DNA from: Synergistota bacterium
GTDB taxonomy: Bacteria > Synergistota > GBS-1
Direction: 5' to 3'
DNA: 64,000 nucleotides
Assembly: GCA_025060595.1 (NCBI GenBank)
Contig: JANXBX010000002.1
Span: forward strand, 144,310-208,309
Notes under the pieces: model-generated
What the model was told of the DNA's origin: nothing
Seen by the model: the letters and a program-made list of their open reading frames with translations, nothing else
Database searches by the model: none
Shown here: positions 42,982 through 51,764 of the stretch, piece after piece
Numbering within the stretch: position 1 is the stretch's first letter
How the letters are laid out: the number at the start of each line of letters is the position of its first letter
Translations under genes and position numbers: made by a program

Positions 42982-43834
42982 TTCCTTCACCCCTTAAAAA
43001 AGAAATCCTCAGCTCATTCCTTTCCTCATCCAAAATCACGTTAAAAGTTAAACCATATTTTTTAAACTTCGAAAGTGTTTTAGAAATAATACTATACAAA
43101 TCTTCCAGCGTTTGAGGTGTAGATTCTCTCTCCTTCATTTCCCGGGAAATTAAACCTAGCATTTTATCTACCAACTCTTCCGTTTGATTAACATTTAACT
43201 TTCTCTGTTCTATCTGCTTTAACGCTTTGATCATATCTGATTCAGAGGAAAGCTTTAACAGGGCTCTCGCATGTCTCTCTGTTATGGTCCCATCCATCAG
43301 TTTTTCCTGAACAACAAGTGGAAGCCTTAACAATCTAAGCTTATTTGCTATAGTAGATTGCTTTTTCCCTACCATCTGCGCTATTTCCTCTTGAGTTAAG
43401 TCAAACTCTTGCATCAGCCTCTTATATCCATAAGCTTCCTCTATTGGATTTAAGTCTGATCTTTGAAGGTTTTCTACAAGAGCGAAAGAGAGTGCTTCCT
43501 TGTCCGTTGCCTCAACCACCATGGCAGGAATGTAAGAAAGCCCGGCTAACCTTGCAGCCCTCCATCTTCTTTCACCAGCTATTAGCTCATATCTATTCTC
43601 CCCTATCTCCCTTACGATAATAGGCTGAAGAACCCCTACTTCCTTTATCGAAGAGGCAAGCTCCTCTAAAGACTCAGCATCTATATTCTTCCTTGGCTGA
43701 TAAGGATTAAGGACTATCGAGTCGATGGAAATGCTTCTTACCCCTTTCTCTCCCTCCGTCCTTTCGACCTTAAGAGCCTGTAACGACTGACTAAGATCTT
43801 CCTTTTTCTCTCCCTTGGCTTTCCCAAACCACAC
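42950..43834 (-). CDS. noc: Noc-like nucleoid occlusion protein (ParB paralogue)
   Basis: This 294-residue ParB-family protein has a CTPase domain with NPYQPRKNIDAESLEELASSIKEVGVLQPIIV and GERRWRAARLAG. The helix-turn-helix has EEIAQMVGKKQSTIANKLRLLRLP and GTITERHARALL. Compared with the ParB in this window, the recognition positions change R to Q, L to K and G to R, which are the changes I recall as distinguishing Noc from ParB. The gene order rsmG-noc-parA-parB matches Bacillus. A perfect Noc-box lies inside the gene. The N-terminus (MWFGKAKGEKK) is short and basic and could be a weak membrane-targeting helix. Confidence 0.82.
   Translation of the reverse strand: MWFGKAKGEKKEDLSQSLQALKVERTEGEKGVRSISIDSIVLNPYQPRKNIDAESLEELASSIKEVGVLQPIIVREIGENRYELIAGERRWRAARLAGLSYIPAMVVEATDKEALSFALVENLQRSDLNPIEEAYGYKRLMQEFDLTQEEIAQMVGKKQSTIANKLRLLRLPLVVQEKLMDGTITERHARALLKLSSESDMIKALKQIEQRKLNVNQTEELVDKMLGLISREMKERESTPQTLEDLYSIISKTLSKFKKYGLTFNVILDEERNELRISFLRGEGNEEWQGSGSR
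43137..43150. promoter_or_regulatory. Noc-binding site (NBS)
   Basis: ATTTCCCGGGAAAT is the exact 14-bp palindrome known as the Bacillus Noc-binding consensus, and it lies inside the noc-like gene itself. A perfect match is expected by chance far less than once in 64 kb. Confidence 0.82.
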
Positions 43835-43848
43835 AAACTATCACCTCC

Positions 43849-44547
43849 TTACAACGGTCTTTTAAATGGGATCCCCGTTTTCCTTGGATATTTAGCAGGA
43901 GTTTCTCCCCTTTTTCTAATAAACACTAAATAACCCTTAAAGTCAATAGCTTTTATATAATACTCTTCTACCTTTTCCAACTCACAGTTAAGCAAATTAA
44001 GAGCATTTTGAGCCTCATCAATTTCCTCAAAAACCCTTTTCCCTTTATAAGCTACAAGCAAGCCTCCTATTTTCAAAAAAGGAATCGTTAACTCTAGCAA
44101 AACATTAAGCGATGCAACTGCTCTTGAAACTACAATATCTACGCTTTCCCTAAACTGTTTTTGCCTCCCAAGCTCCTCAGCCCTACCTAAAAGAATTTTA
44201 ACATTAGGAAGCGAAAGCTCTAAAACTACTTCCTTTAAGAAAGAGATCTTCTTTTCCACCGACTCTAAGAGAAGAAGCTCTAAATGAGGTTTTAATATTT
44301 TTATGGGTATACCTGGAAAACCTCCACCAGTACCAACATCAAGAAGGCTATTAAGTGAAGAAAGGTCAAGAAACTTAACTATTTGAATCGAATCTATAAA
44401 GTGCCTATAAGCTATAGCTTTGGGATCCCTTAAGGAAATCGAGGTAATGTTAAAAGGGGCTGAAAGAATCAGCTCTAAATACCTATAGAATTTTTTCTCC
44501 TCTTGAGGTGTTAAAAAAAAGCCCTCCTCCTTGAAAACCTCTATCAT
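43849..44547 (-). CDS. rsmG: 16S rRNA (guanine-527 N7) methyltransferase RsmG
   Basis: The enzyme has about 232 residues. The SAM-binding motif DVGTGGGFPGIPIKI (about residues 70-85) and VSRAVASLNVLLEL are typical of RsmG/GidB. ATG 44547 overlaps the mnmE stop as ATGA and is preferred over the in-frame TTG at 44559. It modifies G527 of 16S rRNA. The noc-like gene follows after about 15 bases. Confidence 0.95.
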   Translation of the reverse strand: MIEVFKEEGFFLTPQEEKKFYRYLELILSAPFNITSISLRDPKAIAYRHFIDSIQIVKFLDLSSLNSLLDVGTGGGFPGIPIKILKPHLELLLLESVEKKISFLKEVVLELSLPNVKILLGRAEELGRQKQFRESVDIVVSRAVASLNVLLELTIPFLKIGGLLVAYKGKRVFEEIDEAQNALNLLNCELEKVEEYYIKAIDFKGYLVFIRKRGETPAKYPRKTGIPFKRPL

Positions 44548-45923
44548 TTTCCTATGCAAAACTGAGAGAAGATTATATCTAACATCTCTTCAGTCCACTC
44601 CTCTCCCGTAATTGCACCTATAGAGCGTAGAGCTTCTTGAATTCCAACAGAGACAACATCATAAGGCAACCCTTTCCTTAAAGACTCAATGGAATCTTTT
44701 AAAGAAGAGCTAACTCTCTCTAAATACTCCATGTTTCTCATGGAAGTCATCCAAACTTCACCGCTTAAATCCATTCCTTCTTGAATTTCCATAAGTATAA
44801 TCTCTTTCAGCTGATCTATCCCTTCTTCGTAAAGAGCAGAAATCCACACTTCCTTACTTGAAGGGAGAAGAGCTCTTACTTCTGCAGGATCGATCTTCTT
44901 AGGAAGATCTTTTTTATTATAAACCACTATAACCCTTTTACCATTTAATTTTTCAATTATAGATATATCCTCTTCCTCTAAGATAACGCTTGAATCTAAA
45001 ACCAAAAGGACTATATCTGCGTTCTCTATCTGAGAAAGGCTTCTCGATATCCCTTCCCTTTCAATTTCATCCTTCGCTCTTCTTATTCCTGCTGTATCTA
45101 CTAACCTTATAGGAACCCCTTTAATATTTAGAACCTCTTCTATAAGATCCCTTGTAGTACCAGGAATAGAGGTTACTATGGCCCTGGCTTCTTGAAGCAA
45201 AGCATTCAATAAGGAGGATTTTCCTACATTTGGTTTTCCACATATTACAACCCTTACTCCTTCCCTGTATATGGAACCAGCTTTTGTAGAGGCTATTATC
45301 TTATTAAGATCGATCAAAATTTCCTTAAGCCTTTCTTCCACATCTTCAGGAGATATGAGAGGAATATCCTCTTCAGGAAAATCCAATGAGGCCTCCACCC
45401 AAGATGCTAAATTTAAAAGCTTATTTCTCAAGGAAGAAAGCCTCTTTCCGAACTCTCCCTTAAGCTTACGGCTAGCTATCTTTATCGCTTCTTCGCTTTT
45501 TGCCCTCACTATTTCCAAGACAGCCTCAGCTTGTATTAGATCTATCCTGCCATTTAAAAAAGCACGGCGGGTAAACTCACCTGGTTCAGCCAGGCGAGCA
45601 CCCGCCGCTAAAACTAACTCTAAAACCCTGCTCGCTACCAATGTTCCACCATGACAGTTTATCTCCACTACATCCTCTCTAGTATAGCTATAAGGAGCCC
45701 GCATAAGAGAGACTATTACCTCATCTATTTCCTCACCCGTCGACGGATTAACTATATGCCCGTAAGCCATGGTATAGGTTGGCATGTTTTTCAAGCTCTT
45801 TCTCTTTCCTTTGAATACCTTATCCGCTATCTCTATAGCTTGAGGGCCACTTAGCCTAACTATAGCGATACCGCCTTCTCCCCATGGCGTCGCTATAGCA
45901 GCTATTGTGTCTCCTTCTCTCAC
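44544..45923 (-). CDS. mnmE: tRNA uridine-5-carboxymethylaminomethyl modification GTPase MnmE
   Basis: This 459-residue enzyme opens GDTIAAIATPWGEGGIAIVRLSG, the N-terminal formyl-THF-binding domain. The G domain contains GKPNVGKSSLLNALL, GTTRDLIEE and DTAGIR. It ends in the invariant FCIGK, whose Cys is required for activity. It works with MnmG on wobble uridines. MnmG (gidA), often next in Bacillus, is not here. The GTG start overlaps the jag stop by 4 bases. Confidence 0.97.
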   Translation of the reverse strand: MREGDTIAAIATPWGEGGIAIVRLSGPQAIEIADKVFKGKRKSLKNMPTYTMAYGHIVNPSTGEEIDEVIVSLMRAPYSYTREDVVEINCHGGTLVASRVLELVLAAGARLAEPGEFTRRAFLNGRIDLIQAEAVLEIVRAKSEEAIKIASRKLKGEFGKRLSSLRNKLLNLASWVEASLDFPEEDIPLISPEDVEERLKEILIDLNKIIASTKAGSIYREGVRVVICGKPNVGKSSLLNALLQEARAIVTSIPGTTRDLIEEVLNIKGVPIRLVDTAGIRRAKDEIEREGISRSLSQIENADIVLLVLDSSVILEEEDISIIEKLNGKRVIVVYNKKDLPKKIDPAEVRALLPSSKEVWISALYEEGIDQLKEIILMEIQEGMDLSGEVWMTSMRNMEYLERVSSSLKDSIESLRKGLPYDVVSVGIQEALRSIGAITGEEWTEEMLDIIFSQFCIGK

Positions 45924-46525
45924 TTCGGAGCTATCACTACCTTCCTATAAGGTTCCCCTCCCACGCTCATTGTATAAACTCGCGGGTGATCCTTAAGAGT
46001 CATATGTATTATTCTTCTTTCCCATGCAGGCATGGGCTCTAAGGTAAAGGGTTTCTTTTCCTCTTCTACTTTTCTCGCTATCTTCAAAGCCACTTCCCTC
46101 AGCTTCTTTTTCCTTTTCTCCTTATATCCACCCGCATCAAGCTCAACCCGTTTAGGGTAGTGCTCTTTAGAGATCGCCATATTGATCCATTCCTCAAGAG
46201 CTCGCAAGGTTATTCCTCTTTTACCTATAAGAAGGCCCGCATCCTTACCCTCTATGGTTATCACGTTACCATCTGCTATCTTTATTGATGCATCAACTTT
46301 CATAAGATTCAGCAAATCTTTAAGAATGTTTCTCGCTTGAATCACATGAGGGCTGTACTTAGGTCTTCCACGAACCTTAACTCTTTGTCCTAAAAGCCCA
46401 AGAAACTTCCTCTCCTCCTCAACCACTTCCCACTCTACCTCCTCCTCTTTCATCCTCAGCTCTTCCAAGATTTTCTTTTTCGCTTCCTCCAAAGTTTTCC
46501 CCTCCGCTTCCAACCATTCCTTCAT
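45920..46525 (-). CDS. jag: RNA-binding protein Jag/KhpB
   Basis: This 201-residue protein has an N-terminal Jag domain (WLEAEGKTLEEAKKKILEEL, then FLGLLGQ), a central KH domain (about residues 80-135, GLLIGKRGITLRALEEWIN) and a C-terminal R3H domain (WERRIIHMTLKDHPRVYTMSVGGEPYRKVVI, split across the last 35 residues). ATG 46525 follows GGAGGG. Its first 107 bases overlap the end of yidC in another frame. KhpB binds small RNAs and mRNAs and is tied to envelope synthesis in other bacteria. Confidence 0.94.
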   Translation of the reverse strand: MKEWLEAEGKTLEEAKKKILEELRMKEEEVEWEVVEEERKFLGLLGQRVKVRGRPKYSPHVIQARNILKDLLNLMKVDASIKIADGNVITIEGKDAGLLIGKRGITLRALEEWINMAISKEHYPKRVELDAGGYKEKRKKKLREVALKIARKVEEEKKPFTLEPMPAWERRIIHMTLKDHPRVYTMSVGGEPYRKVVIAPK

Positions 46526-47204
46526 CCTGTGGTCCCTCCTTCACCTTACGAGGCGGTTCCTTATAAAGCTTAACCTTCGTACCTTCATCAGCACTAAATT
46601 TTCTCATAACGTAAAGTTGATGCCCCAATCCTATAAGGCTTGAAACGAGCCAGTAAAGAAGAACACCCGCAGGAAGGTTATAAGCTATTAACAGGATAAA
46701 TATAGGCATTATCCAATTCATCATCTTCGCTTGAGGATTAGCTTCAACAGTAGCTGTAAACTTCTGGTGGAGGAAAGTTTCCAAAACAACAAGTACAAGC
46801 AAAACTATATCTGGTTTACTTAGATCTTTAATCCACAGAAAGGAAGGGTTTTCGAACCTATGGTTCATAAGAACATTAAAAAGTAGGATTAAAATAGGCA
46901 TCTGAGCTAAAAGGGGTAGACAGCCTGAAGCAGGGTTAACTCCCTCTTCCCTATAAAGCTTCATAAGCTCTTGATTCAGCTTCTCCTTATCGTTTTTATA
47001 CTTCTCCTGAAGTCTCCTTATGCGGGGTTGAAGCTTCTGTATCTGCTGCATGGATTTAAGCTGCTTATGCATAAGAGGATATAACAAGAGCCTAACCACT
47101 ATAGTTAAAAGAATTATCGCCAGTCCAGCATTTCCTGTAAGGTTATAGAAATATACAAGAGCGCTTCGGACAAGGTCGCTTGCAGCTTGCCATAAGCTAC
47201 CCAA
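46419..47204 (-). CDS. yidC: Membrane protein insertase YidC (short form)
   Basis: This 261-residue insertase lacks the large periplasmic domain of Gram-negative YidC, so it resembles the SpoIIIJ type. Helices begin at GNAGLAIILLTIVVRLLLYPLMHKQ, with the conserved intramembrane Arg. A cytoplasmic coiled loop follows (KLQPRIRRLQEKYKNDKEKL), then PLLAQMPILILLFNVL and the later helices. The last 40 residues are a low-complexity Gly/Glu/basic tail encoded within the overlap with jag. It is 15 bases downstream of yidD. Confidence 0.94.
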   Translation of the reverse strand: MGSLWQAASDLVRSALVYFYNLTGNAGLAIILLTIVVRLLLYPLMHKQLKSMQQIQKLQPRIRRLQEKYKNDKEKLNQELMKLYREEGVNPASGCLPLLAQMPILILLFNVLMNHRFENPSFLWIKDLSKPDIVLLVLVVLETFLHQKFTATVEANPQAKMMNWIMPIFILLIAYNLPAGVLLYWLVSSLIGLGHQLYVMRKFSADEGTKVKLYKEPPRKVKEGPQDEGMVGSGGENFGGSEKENLGRAEDERGGGRVGSG

Positions 47205-47219
47205 TGCTTTCCCTCCTTC

Positions 47220-47429
47220 CTAAGGAACTGGATCATAGCCTCCTGGGTGAAAGGGGTGACAGCGAAAGAGCCTTCTTAACGCCAGATATCCCCCTTTTAA
47301 GACCCCATATTTACCTATAGCTTCATAGGCATAAAGGGAACACGTAGGCCTGAATCGACAAACAGGAGGATAAAGAGGGGAGATAAATTTCCTATAAAAC
47401 TTAAGAAAGAGAAGTATTGCTATCTTCAT
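47220..47429 (-). CDS. yidD: Membrane protein insertion efficiency factor YidD
   Basis: This 69-residue protein has the hallmark [28 protein letters not shown] and GYDPVP at the C-terminus, with two Cys in the centre ([11 protein letters not shown]). It assists YidC-mediated insertion at the inner membrane. It overlaps rnpA by 29 bases, the standard rpmH-rnpA-yidD-yidC order. Confidence 0.95.
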   Translation of the reverse strand: MKIAILLFLKFYRKFISPLYPPVCRFRPTCSLYAYEAIGKYGVLKGGYLALRRLFRCHPFHPGGYDPVP

Positions 47430-47778
47430 CCTCTCTTATCACCCCTGCCTTTCTCCAAATCTTTTCAAGCCTATCACACCAGTTCCTAAAAGTGTCATCG
47501 CCCCTACTTTGCTTAACTAAAACTATCATCCAAAAACCTTCTTTCAATCGCCACCTATTCAACCTGAAAACTTCCCTTAAAATCCTCTTTATTCTGTTTC
47601 TCCTTGGAGCGTTTCCAACCTTCCTGGGAACTATACACCCGAACTTAGAGCTTCCACTACCCTTGAAAAGATAAAAGAAATTAAAATCCTCCTCTTTAAT
47701 AACGCTCCCCTTCCTAATAACCTCTATTATCTCTCTAGTTTTGTTCAGCCTCACCTCCTTTGGAAATTTAAACCGCAA
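47401..47778 (-). CDS. rnpA: Ribonuclease P protein component
   Basis: This 125-residue basic protein assists the RNase P RNA in maturing tRNA 5' ends. The conserved RNR-type motif is seen as [18 protein letters not shown] (about residues 55-72). It starts with [16 protein letters not shown]. The TTG start lies within the last codons of rpmH (11-base overlap). Confidence 0.95.
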   Translation of the reverse strand: MRFKFPKEVRLNKTREIIEVIRKGSVIKEEDFNFFYLFKGSGSSKFGCIVPRKVGNAPRRNRIKRILREVFRLNRWRLKEGFWMIVLVKQSRGDDTFRNWCDRLEKIWRKAGVIREDEDSNTSLS

Positions 47779-47902
47779 GGCGCCAACGGCCTTTCTTTCT
47801 TCTCCTTTTGATTATCTTACGACCGCTTGGTGTTGACATCCTAACAAGAAAACCATGGGTTCTTTTTCTAGGCAAATTATGGGGTTGATAAGTTCTCTTC
47901 AT
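47768..47902 (-). CDS. rpmH: Ribosomal protein L34
   Basis: This is a 44-residue, strongly basic protein: [18 protein letters not shown], then [19 protein letters not shown]. It matches L34 over its full length. It is the first gene of the long minus-strand run leading away from oriC. GGAGGGAGG lies about 7 bases ahead of the ATG. Confidence 0.97.
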   Translation of the reverse strand: MKRTYQPHNLPRKRTHGFLVRMSTPSGRKIIKRRRKKGRWRLAV

Positions 47903-47989
47903 GCTTTCCTCCCTCCTTCCTTGCCTTTTAAACTATACATGTTTCTTTGCACCTTGTCAACAGGTAAGCCTTTTGCTATGATAAGGTTA

Positions 47990-48105
47990 GCTTTATCCAC
48001 ATGTGGATATCTGTGTGGATAAAATTAACCGGATGTTCCTTAATTTCCATAGGAAATTTATCCACATAACCCTGTGAATATTGTGGATATCAATTTGTGG
48101 ATGGT
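47990..48105. other. oriC: Replication origin oriC, upstream DnaA-box cluster
   Basis: Between rpmH and dnaA there are perfect DnaA boxes TTATCCACA at 47993-48001, 48014-48022 (reverse) and 48058-48066. Single-mismatch or weaker boxes occur at 48002-48010, 48082-48090 and 48096-48104. The first two are head-to-head, making the 16-bp palindrome TATCCACATGTGGATA. Divergent rpmH and dnaA flank the cluster, the classic bacterial origin layout. Confidence 0.92.
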
Positions 48106-48112
48106 GATGAAT

Positions 48113-49444
48113 ATGCCTGATGCAGAGGAAATATGGCAAAAGTCCCTAAAAAAAATCGAACAGGTGGTATCTAAACCAAGTTTTGAAGGGTGGATAAAAA
48201 CCTTAAAGCCCTTAGAATTAAAAGGAGATTCTCTTATTCTGGAAGCACCTAATAGGTTTACCGCTGAACATGTCAAAAGAAGGTTTGCAAAGATAATAGA
48301 AAATGTGCTTTACGACCTATTAGGTAAGAGCGTAAACATCGAGGTCCATATAGCTGAGGGGCACCAGGAAGAAAACGAAGCGAAAGTCGAAGATAGTTTC
48401 AAGGAGGAGATAGACTACCAGTACTATGGCTTAAATCCAAAGTATGTGTTTGAAACGTTTGTAATAGGGAAGTGTAACAAGCTTGCTCATGCAGCAGCCT
48501 TAGCTGTAGCAGAATCTCCTGGTAGAGCTTATAATCCTCTTTTCATCTATGGGGGTGTAGGTCTAGGGAAAACTCACCTAATGCATGCAATTGCCCATTA
48601 CGTACTTAAGAGAAATCCAAAAACGAAGGTCGTTTACGTTTCCTCAGAGAAGTTTACAAACGAGCTTATAAACGCTATTAGAGACGATAGTACCAACACC
48701 TTTAGAAGGAAGTATAGAAATGTGGATATCTTGCTTATTGATGACATACAATTTCTATCGGGAAAAGAGGGAACGCAGGAGGAATTCTTCCACACCTTTA
48801 ACACCCTTTATGAAGCAAATAAGCAAATCGTTATATCAAGTGACAGGCCACCTAAGGAGATCCCTGATCTAGAGGATAGGCTTGTATCGAGGTTTGAATG
48901 GGGATTACTAGCTGATATACAGCCTCCAGAATTTGAAACGAGGGTAGCAATACTCAAAAAGAAGATGGAGCTTGAAAAGATCTATCTTCCCGAAGATGTA
49001 GTAATATTTATAGCAGAGAATTTTACATCAAACATAAGAGAGCTTGAAGGAGCCTTAATAAAAGTGGTAGCTCATTTCTCCCTTCATAAGGATGAGGATA
49101 TTACAGTGGAAAAAGCAGCAGGAATCCTTAGAGATATACTTCCCGTTAAGAAGAAGACCTTAAGCATTGAGGATATTAAAAATGCGGTAGCCTTAGAGTT
49201 TGAGATCTCCTTAGGAGATTTAGTAAGCGAAAAGAAAGCCCAGGAGTTTTCCTTACCGAGACAGATAGCGATGTACTTAGCAAGAGAGTATACGAATCTA
49301 TCTCTTCAACAAATAGGAAAAGAGTTTAGAAAAAAGGATCATACGACTGTAATACACGCTCATAGGAAAATCGGGCAACTGATAAAGAGTAACCCAGAAG
49401 TTAAGAGAAAGATTGAAAGAATCTGTGGAAAGCTGGGTATATGA
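48113..49444 (+). CDS. dnaA: Chromosomal replication initiator DnaA
   Basis: This initiator of about 443 residues opens oriC. Domain I is WQKSLKKIEQVVSKPSFEGWIKTL. The AAA+ domain has GGVGLGKTHLMHAI (Walker A) and DILLIDDIQFL (Walker B). Domain IV is the helix-turn-helix with REYTNLSLQQIGKEFRKKDHTTVIHAHRKI. ATG 48113 is chosen since GGTGAT precedes it closely. ATG 48107 and codons upstream from 48074 are in frame but overlap the DnaA boxes. Confidence 0.97.
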   Translation: MPDAEEIWQKSLKKIEQVVSKPSFEGWIKTLKPLELKGDSLILEAPNRFTAEHVKRRFAKIIENVLYDLLGKSVNIEVHIAEGHQEENEAKVEDSFKEEIDYQYYGLNPKYVFETFVIGKCNKLAHAAALAVAESPGRAYNPLFIYGGVGLGKTHLMHAIAHYVLKRNPKTKVVYVSSEKFTNELINAIRDDSTNTFRRKYRNVDILLIDDIQFLSGKEGTQEEFFHTFNTLYEANKQIVISSDRPPKEIPDLEDRLVSRFEWGLLADIQPPEFETRVAILKKKMELEKIYLPEDVVIFIAENFTSNIRELEGALIKVVAHFSLHKDEDITVEKAAGILRDILPVKKKTLSIEDIKNAVALEFEISLGDLVSEKKAQEFSLPRQIAMYLAREYTNLSLQQIGKEFRKKDHTTVIHAHRKIGQLIKSNPEVKRKIERICGKLGI

Positions 49445-49446
49445 GA

Positions 49447-49494
49447 TGTGGATGAATTAGGGGCAGATAAAGGTTTTGTGTAAAATGTGGATAA
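49447..49494. other. Downstream DnaA boxes between dnaA and dnaN
   Basis: The 186-base dnaA-dnaN gap has a perfect reverse DnaA box TGTGGATAA (49486-49494) and a near match TGTGGATGA (49447-49455). They are followed by an AT-rich stretch (about 49520-49565) that could be the unwinding element. With the cluster upstream of dnaA this makes a bipartite origin like that of Bacillus. Confidence 0.75.
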
Positions 49495-49630
49495 GTCAGC
49501 CAGGGTCTTTCACAGAGCTTGTGAAAAAATGATCTTAGAGAAAAAAGGAAAAAGTTTTATTTTCACATCATTCACCTTATCTACTACAGTTACTTCTATA
49601 TTCTAGGCTTTAAGATAGGAGGGATAGATT

Positions 49631-50737
49631 ATGAAGGTTACTGTGGAAAGGGATGAGTTTTTAAGAGGGCTTCAGCTTGTAGCGAGAGCTATAAATCCTA
49701 AAAGCTCAATAACTATTCTGTCTGGAAGCCTTATAGAAGCGGATGAAAATAAGATAAGCTTAAAGGGAACTGACTTAAAGATAGGTGTTCAAACGGACAT
49801 AAGACCTATGAGAGTTGACGAAGTAGGGAAAGCTATTATACCCTTGAAAAACTTCTATGATATAGTAAGAAGGCTTCCTGAAAAGCCCCTGGAGCTTGAA
49901 ACAAAAGATAATATTCTTTACTTAAAAAGTCATGGCATAGAGTATAGCTTTTCTACTTATTCTTTGGAGGATTATCCTGAATTTCCAAAGTTAGAGCAAG
50001 CTAATCTTGTCTTTAGAACCGAATGTGATCTCTTCTCTAAGATGATAAGAGAAACGATCTTTGCTGGCTCTCCTCATGATGAAATTCCACCGTACCTTGC
50101 AGGAACTTTATTTGATGTTAGGGAAGGAGAGCTTCGTTTAGTTTCTACTGATGCTAAAAGGCTTGCTTTGTCTAAGATGCCCGTTAATACGTATAAAACG
50201 GGAAAGTATTTAGTTCCTATAACTACTCTTGAAGAGTTAAGAAGGATAATGACCCTTGGTAAAATAGAAATGTATGAATCTAAAGGCGAAGTGGTATTTA
50301 AATGGGAAGATGCTGTATTATGGACCAGGCTCATCGATGCGGAGTTTCCTCCCTATGAAAAAGTTATACCTACTAGCTGGATAACCAAAATAGTAGTACC
50401 AGCTGAGGAAATCGAATCTGCTATGGAAAGGATGAGCTATTTAGTTAAGGAAAGGGGAAATATAATAAAGATCGAGATAGAAAAGGGAGAGATGTTAATA
50501 AGCGGAGATGTACCTGAGCTTGGTTCCGGAAAGGAAAGGATTCCCGTTGAGTTCGATGGCGAGCCGTTAAAGATCGCCTTTAATGTTAGATTCTTTTTAG
50601 ATATGATGAGACATGTAGATGCTGACTATTTTTCTATGGCTTTTAGAGGGCCCTTAGAGCAGGCGTTGATAACGAGGGAGGGGAAAGATGACTTTCTCTA
50701 TATATTAATGCCAGTAGCTATCCCTGATGAAGATTAA
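49631..50737 (+). CDS. dnaN: DNA polymerase III beta subunit (sliding clamp)
   Basis: This 368-residue protein of three repeated clamp domains starts KVTVERDEFLRGLQLVARAIN. It has the domain-2 pattern LVSTDAKRLALSK (the canonical TDxxRLA-like signature) and the C-terminal YILMPVAI, the family's PMR/L end variant. AGGAGGGA precedes the ATG by 6 bases. The next gene overlaps by 11 bases. Confidence 0.96.
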   Translation: MKVTVERDEFLRGLQLVARAINPKSSITILSGSLIEADENKISLKGTDLKIGVQTDIRPMRVDEVGKAIIPLKNFYDIVRRLPEKPLELETKDNILYLKSHGIEYSFSTYSLEDYPEFPKLEQANLVFRTECDLFSKMIRETIFAGSPHDEIPPYLAGTLFDVREGELRLVSTDAKRLALSKMPVNTYKTGKYLVPITTLEELRRIMTLGKIEMYESKGEVVFKWEDAVLWTRLIDAEFPPYEKVIPTSWITKIVVPAEEIESAMERMSYLVKERGNIIKIEIEKGEMLISGDVPELGSGKERIPVEFDGEPLKIAFNVRFFLDMMRHVDADYFSMAFRGPLEQALITREGKDDFLYILMPVAIPDED

Positions 50738-51764
50738 AGCTCTTAATGCAGTTAACTTTAGAAGATTTAAGACCATCGAACTTGAATTTGGCGAAAGGAA
50801 TCTCATCTTTGGTCCAAATGGGTCGGGAAAAACGACAATCCTAGAGGCTTTGTATATGCTATGTTGGGGAAGATCCTTTAGAACTTCAAGGGATAGCGAA
50901 GTTATAAGATGGGGGGAAAGATCCTCCTTTCTTGAAGGGGATTTTGATGGAGAGGAGATATTTAATGTAAAGCTTTCTATCTCCTCTTCTGCTAAGAAGC
51001 TTCAGGTTAATGGAAAGAATATAGCTCGCTTAAAGCTTATAGGAGAAATTCCGGTTTTTTTTCTCTCTCCTGATGAGCTTTCTATGCTTGATGGACCGCC
51101 TAAGCTTAGAAGGGATTTCTTAAACAGAGTTTTATCTCAGCTAGAAGAAGGATATCTATCTAACTACAGGATTTACTTAAAGATATTGAAAGAGAAAAAT
51201 GCCGCATTATCTAAGGGAGAAAGGATCTCGAAGGTATTGGATTTCCTAAATGAGAGGCTTTTAAAGGTCTCCCTCCATATATGGGAAAGCAGAAAAAGGC
51301 TGCTTGATCGTTTAAGCGATGATGAAATAAGCATAGTTTATAAGCCCTCAGGCTTAAGGCTTGAGCTTGATTACGAAGCTTTAAAAAAGGCCTTTAGCTC
51401 TCTCAGAGAGAAAGAAATTAAAAGAGGTTTTGCCTTATTTGGTCCTCATCTTGATGAGTTTGAGATATTTAAAAAGGAGGGATTTTCTTACAGGAGATTC
51501 AGCTCAAGGGGAGAGAAAAAATGGCTTATGTGGAAGCTTTTTAATAAGGTTATAGCCCTATTTAAGAGTTCCAGGAGGTTGCCAATATTTTTAGTTGACG
51601 AAATAATATCGGAGCTTGATCAATCTAAGATATCCGCTTTAAGAGAGGATATAAGCTCCTTAGATGTTCAGATTTTCGTAACAACCCTAAGCAAGGATCT
51701 AATAGGCGATGATTTTGAGCTGTTTGAGGTGGAAAATGGAGAAGTTAGGAAGTATAATAGATAA
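50727..51764 (+). CDS. recF: DNA replication and repair protein RecF
   Basis: This 345-residue SMC-like ATPase loads RecA at gaps. It shows Walker A IFGPNGSGKTTILEAL (about residues 28-40), the signature FSSRGEKK and Walker B IFLVDEIISELD. It overlaps dnaN by 11 bases and the DciA-like gene by 29 bases, so all are cotranslated. Confidence 0.95.
   Translation: MKIKALNAVNFRRFKTIELEFGERNLIFGPNGSGKTTILEALYMLCWGRSFRTSRDSEVIRWGERSSFLEGDFDGEEIFNVKLSISSSAKKLQVNGKNIARLKLIGEIPVFFLSPDELSMLDGPPKLRRDFLNRVLSQLEEGYLSNYRIYLKILKEKNAALSKGERISKVLDFLNERLLKVSLHIWESRKRLLDRLSDDEISIVYKPSGLRLELDYEALKKAFSSLREKEIKRGFALFGPHLDEFEIFKKEGFSYRRFSSRGEKKWLMWKLFNKVIALFKSSRRLPIFLVDEIISELDQSKISALREDISSLDVQIFVTTLSKDLIGDDFELFEVENGEVRKYNR

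Noticed and set aside
47903-48073. The frame extending dnaA upstream to 48074
   Set aside because: It runs through DnaA boxes and lacks a ribosome-binding site; the DnaA domain I begins just after ATG 48113.
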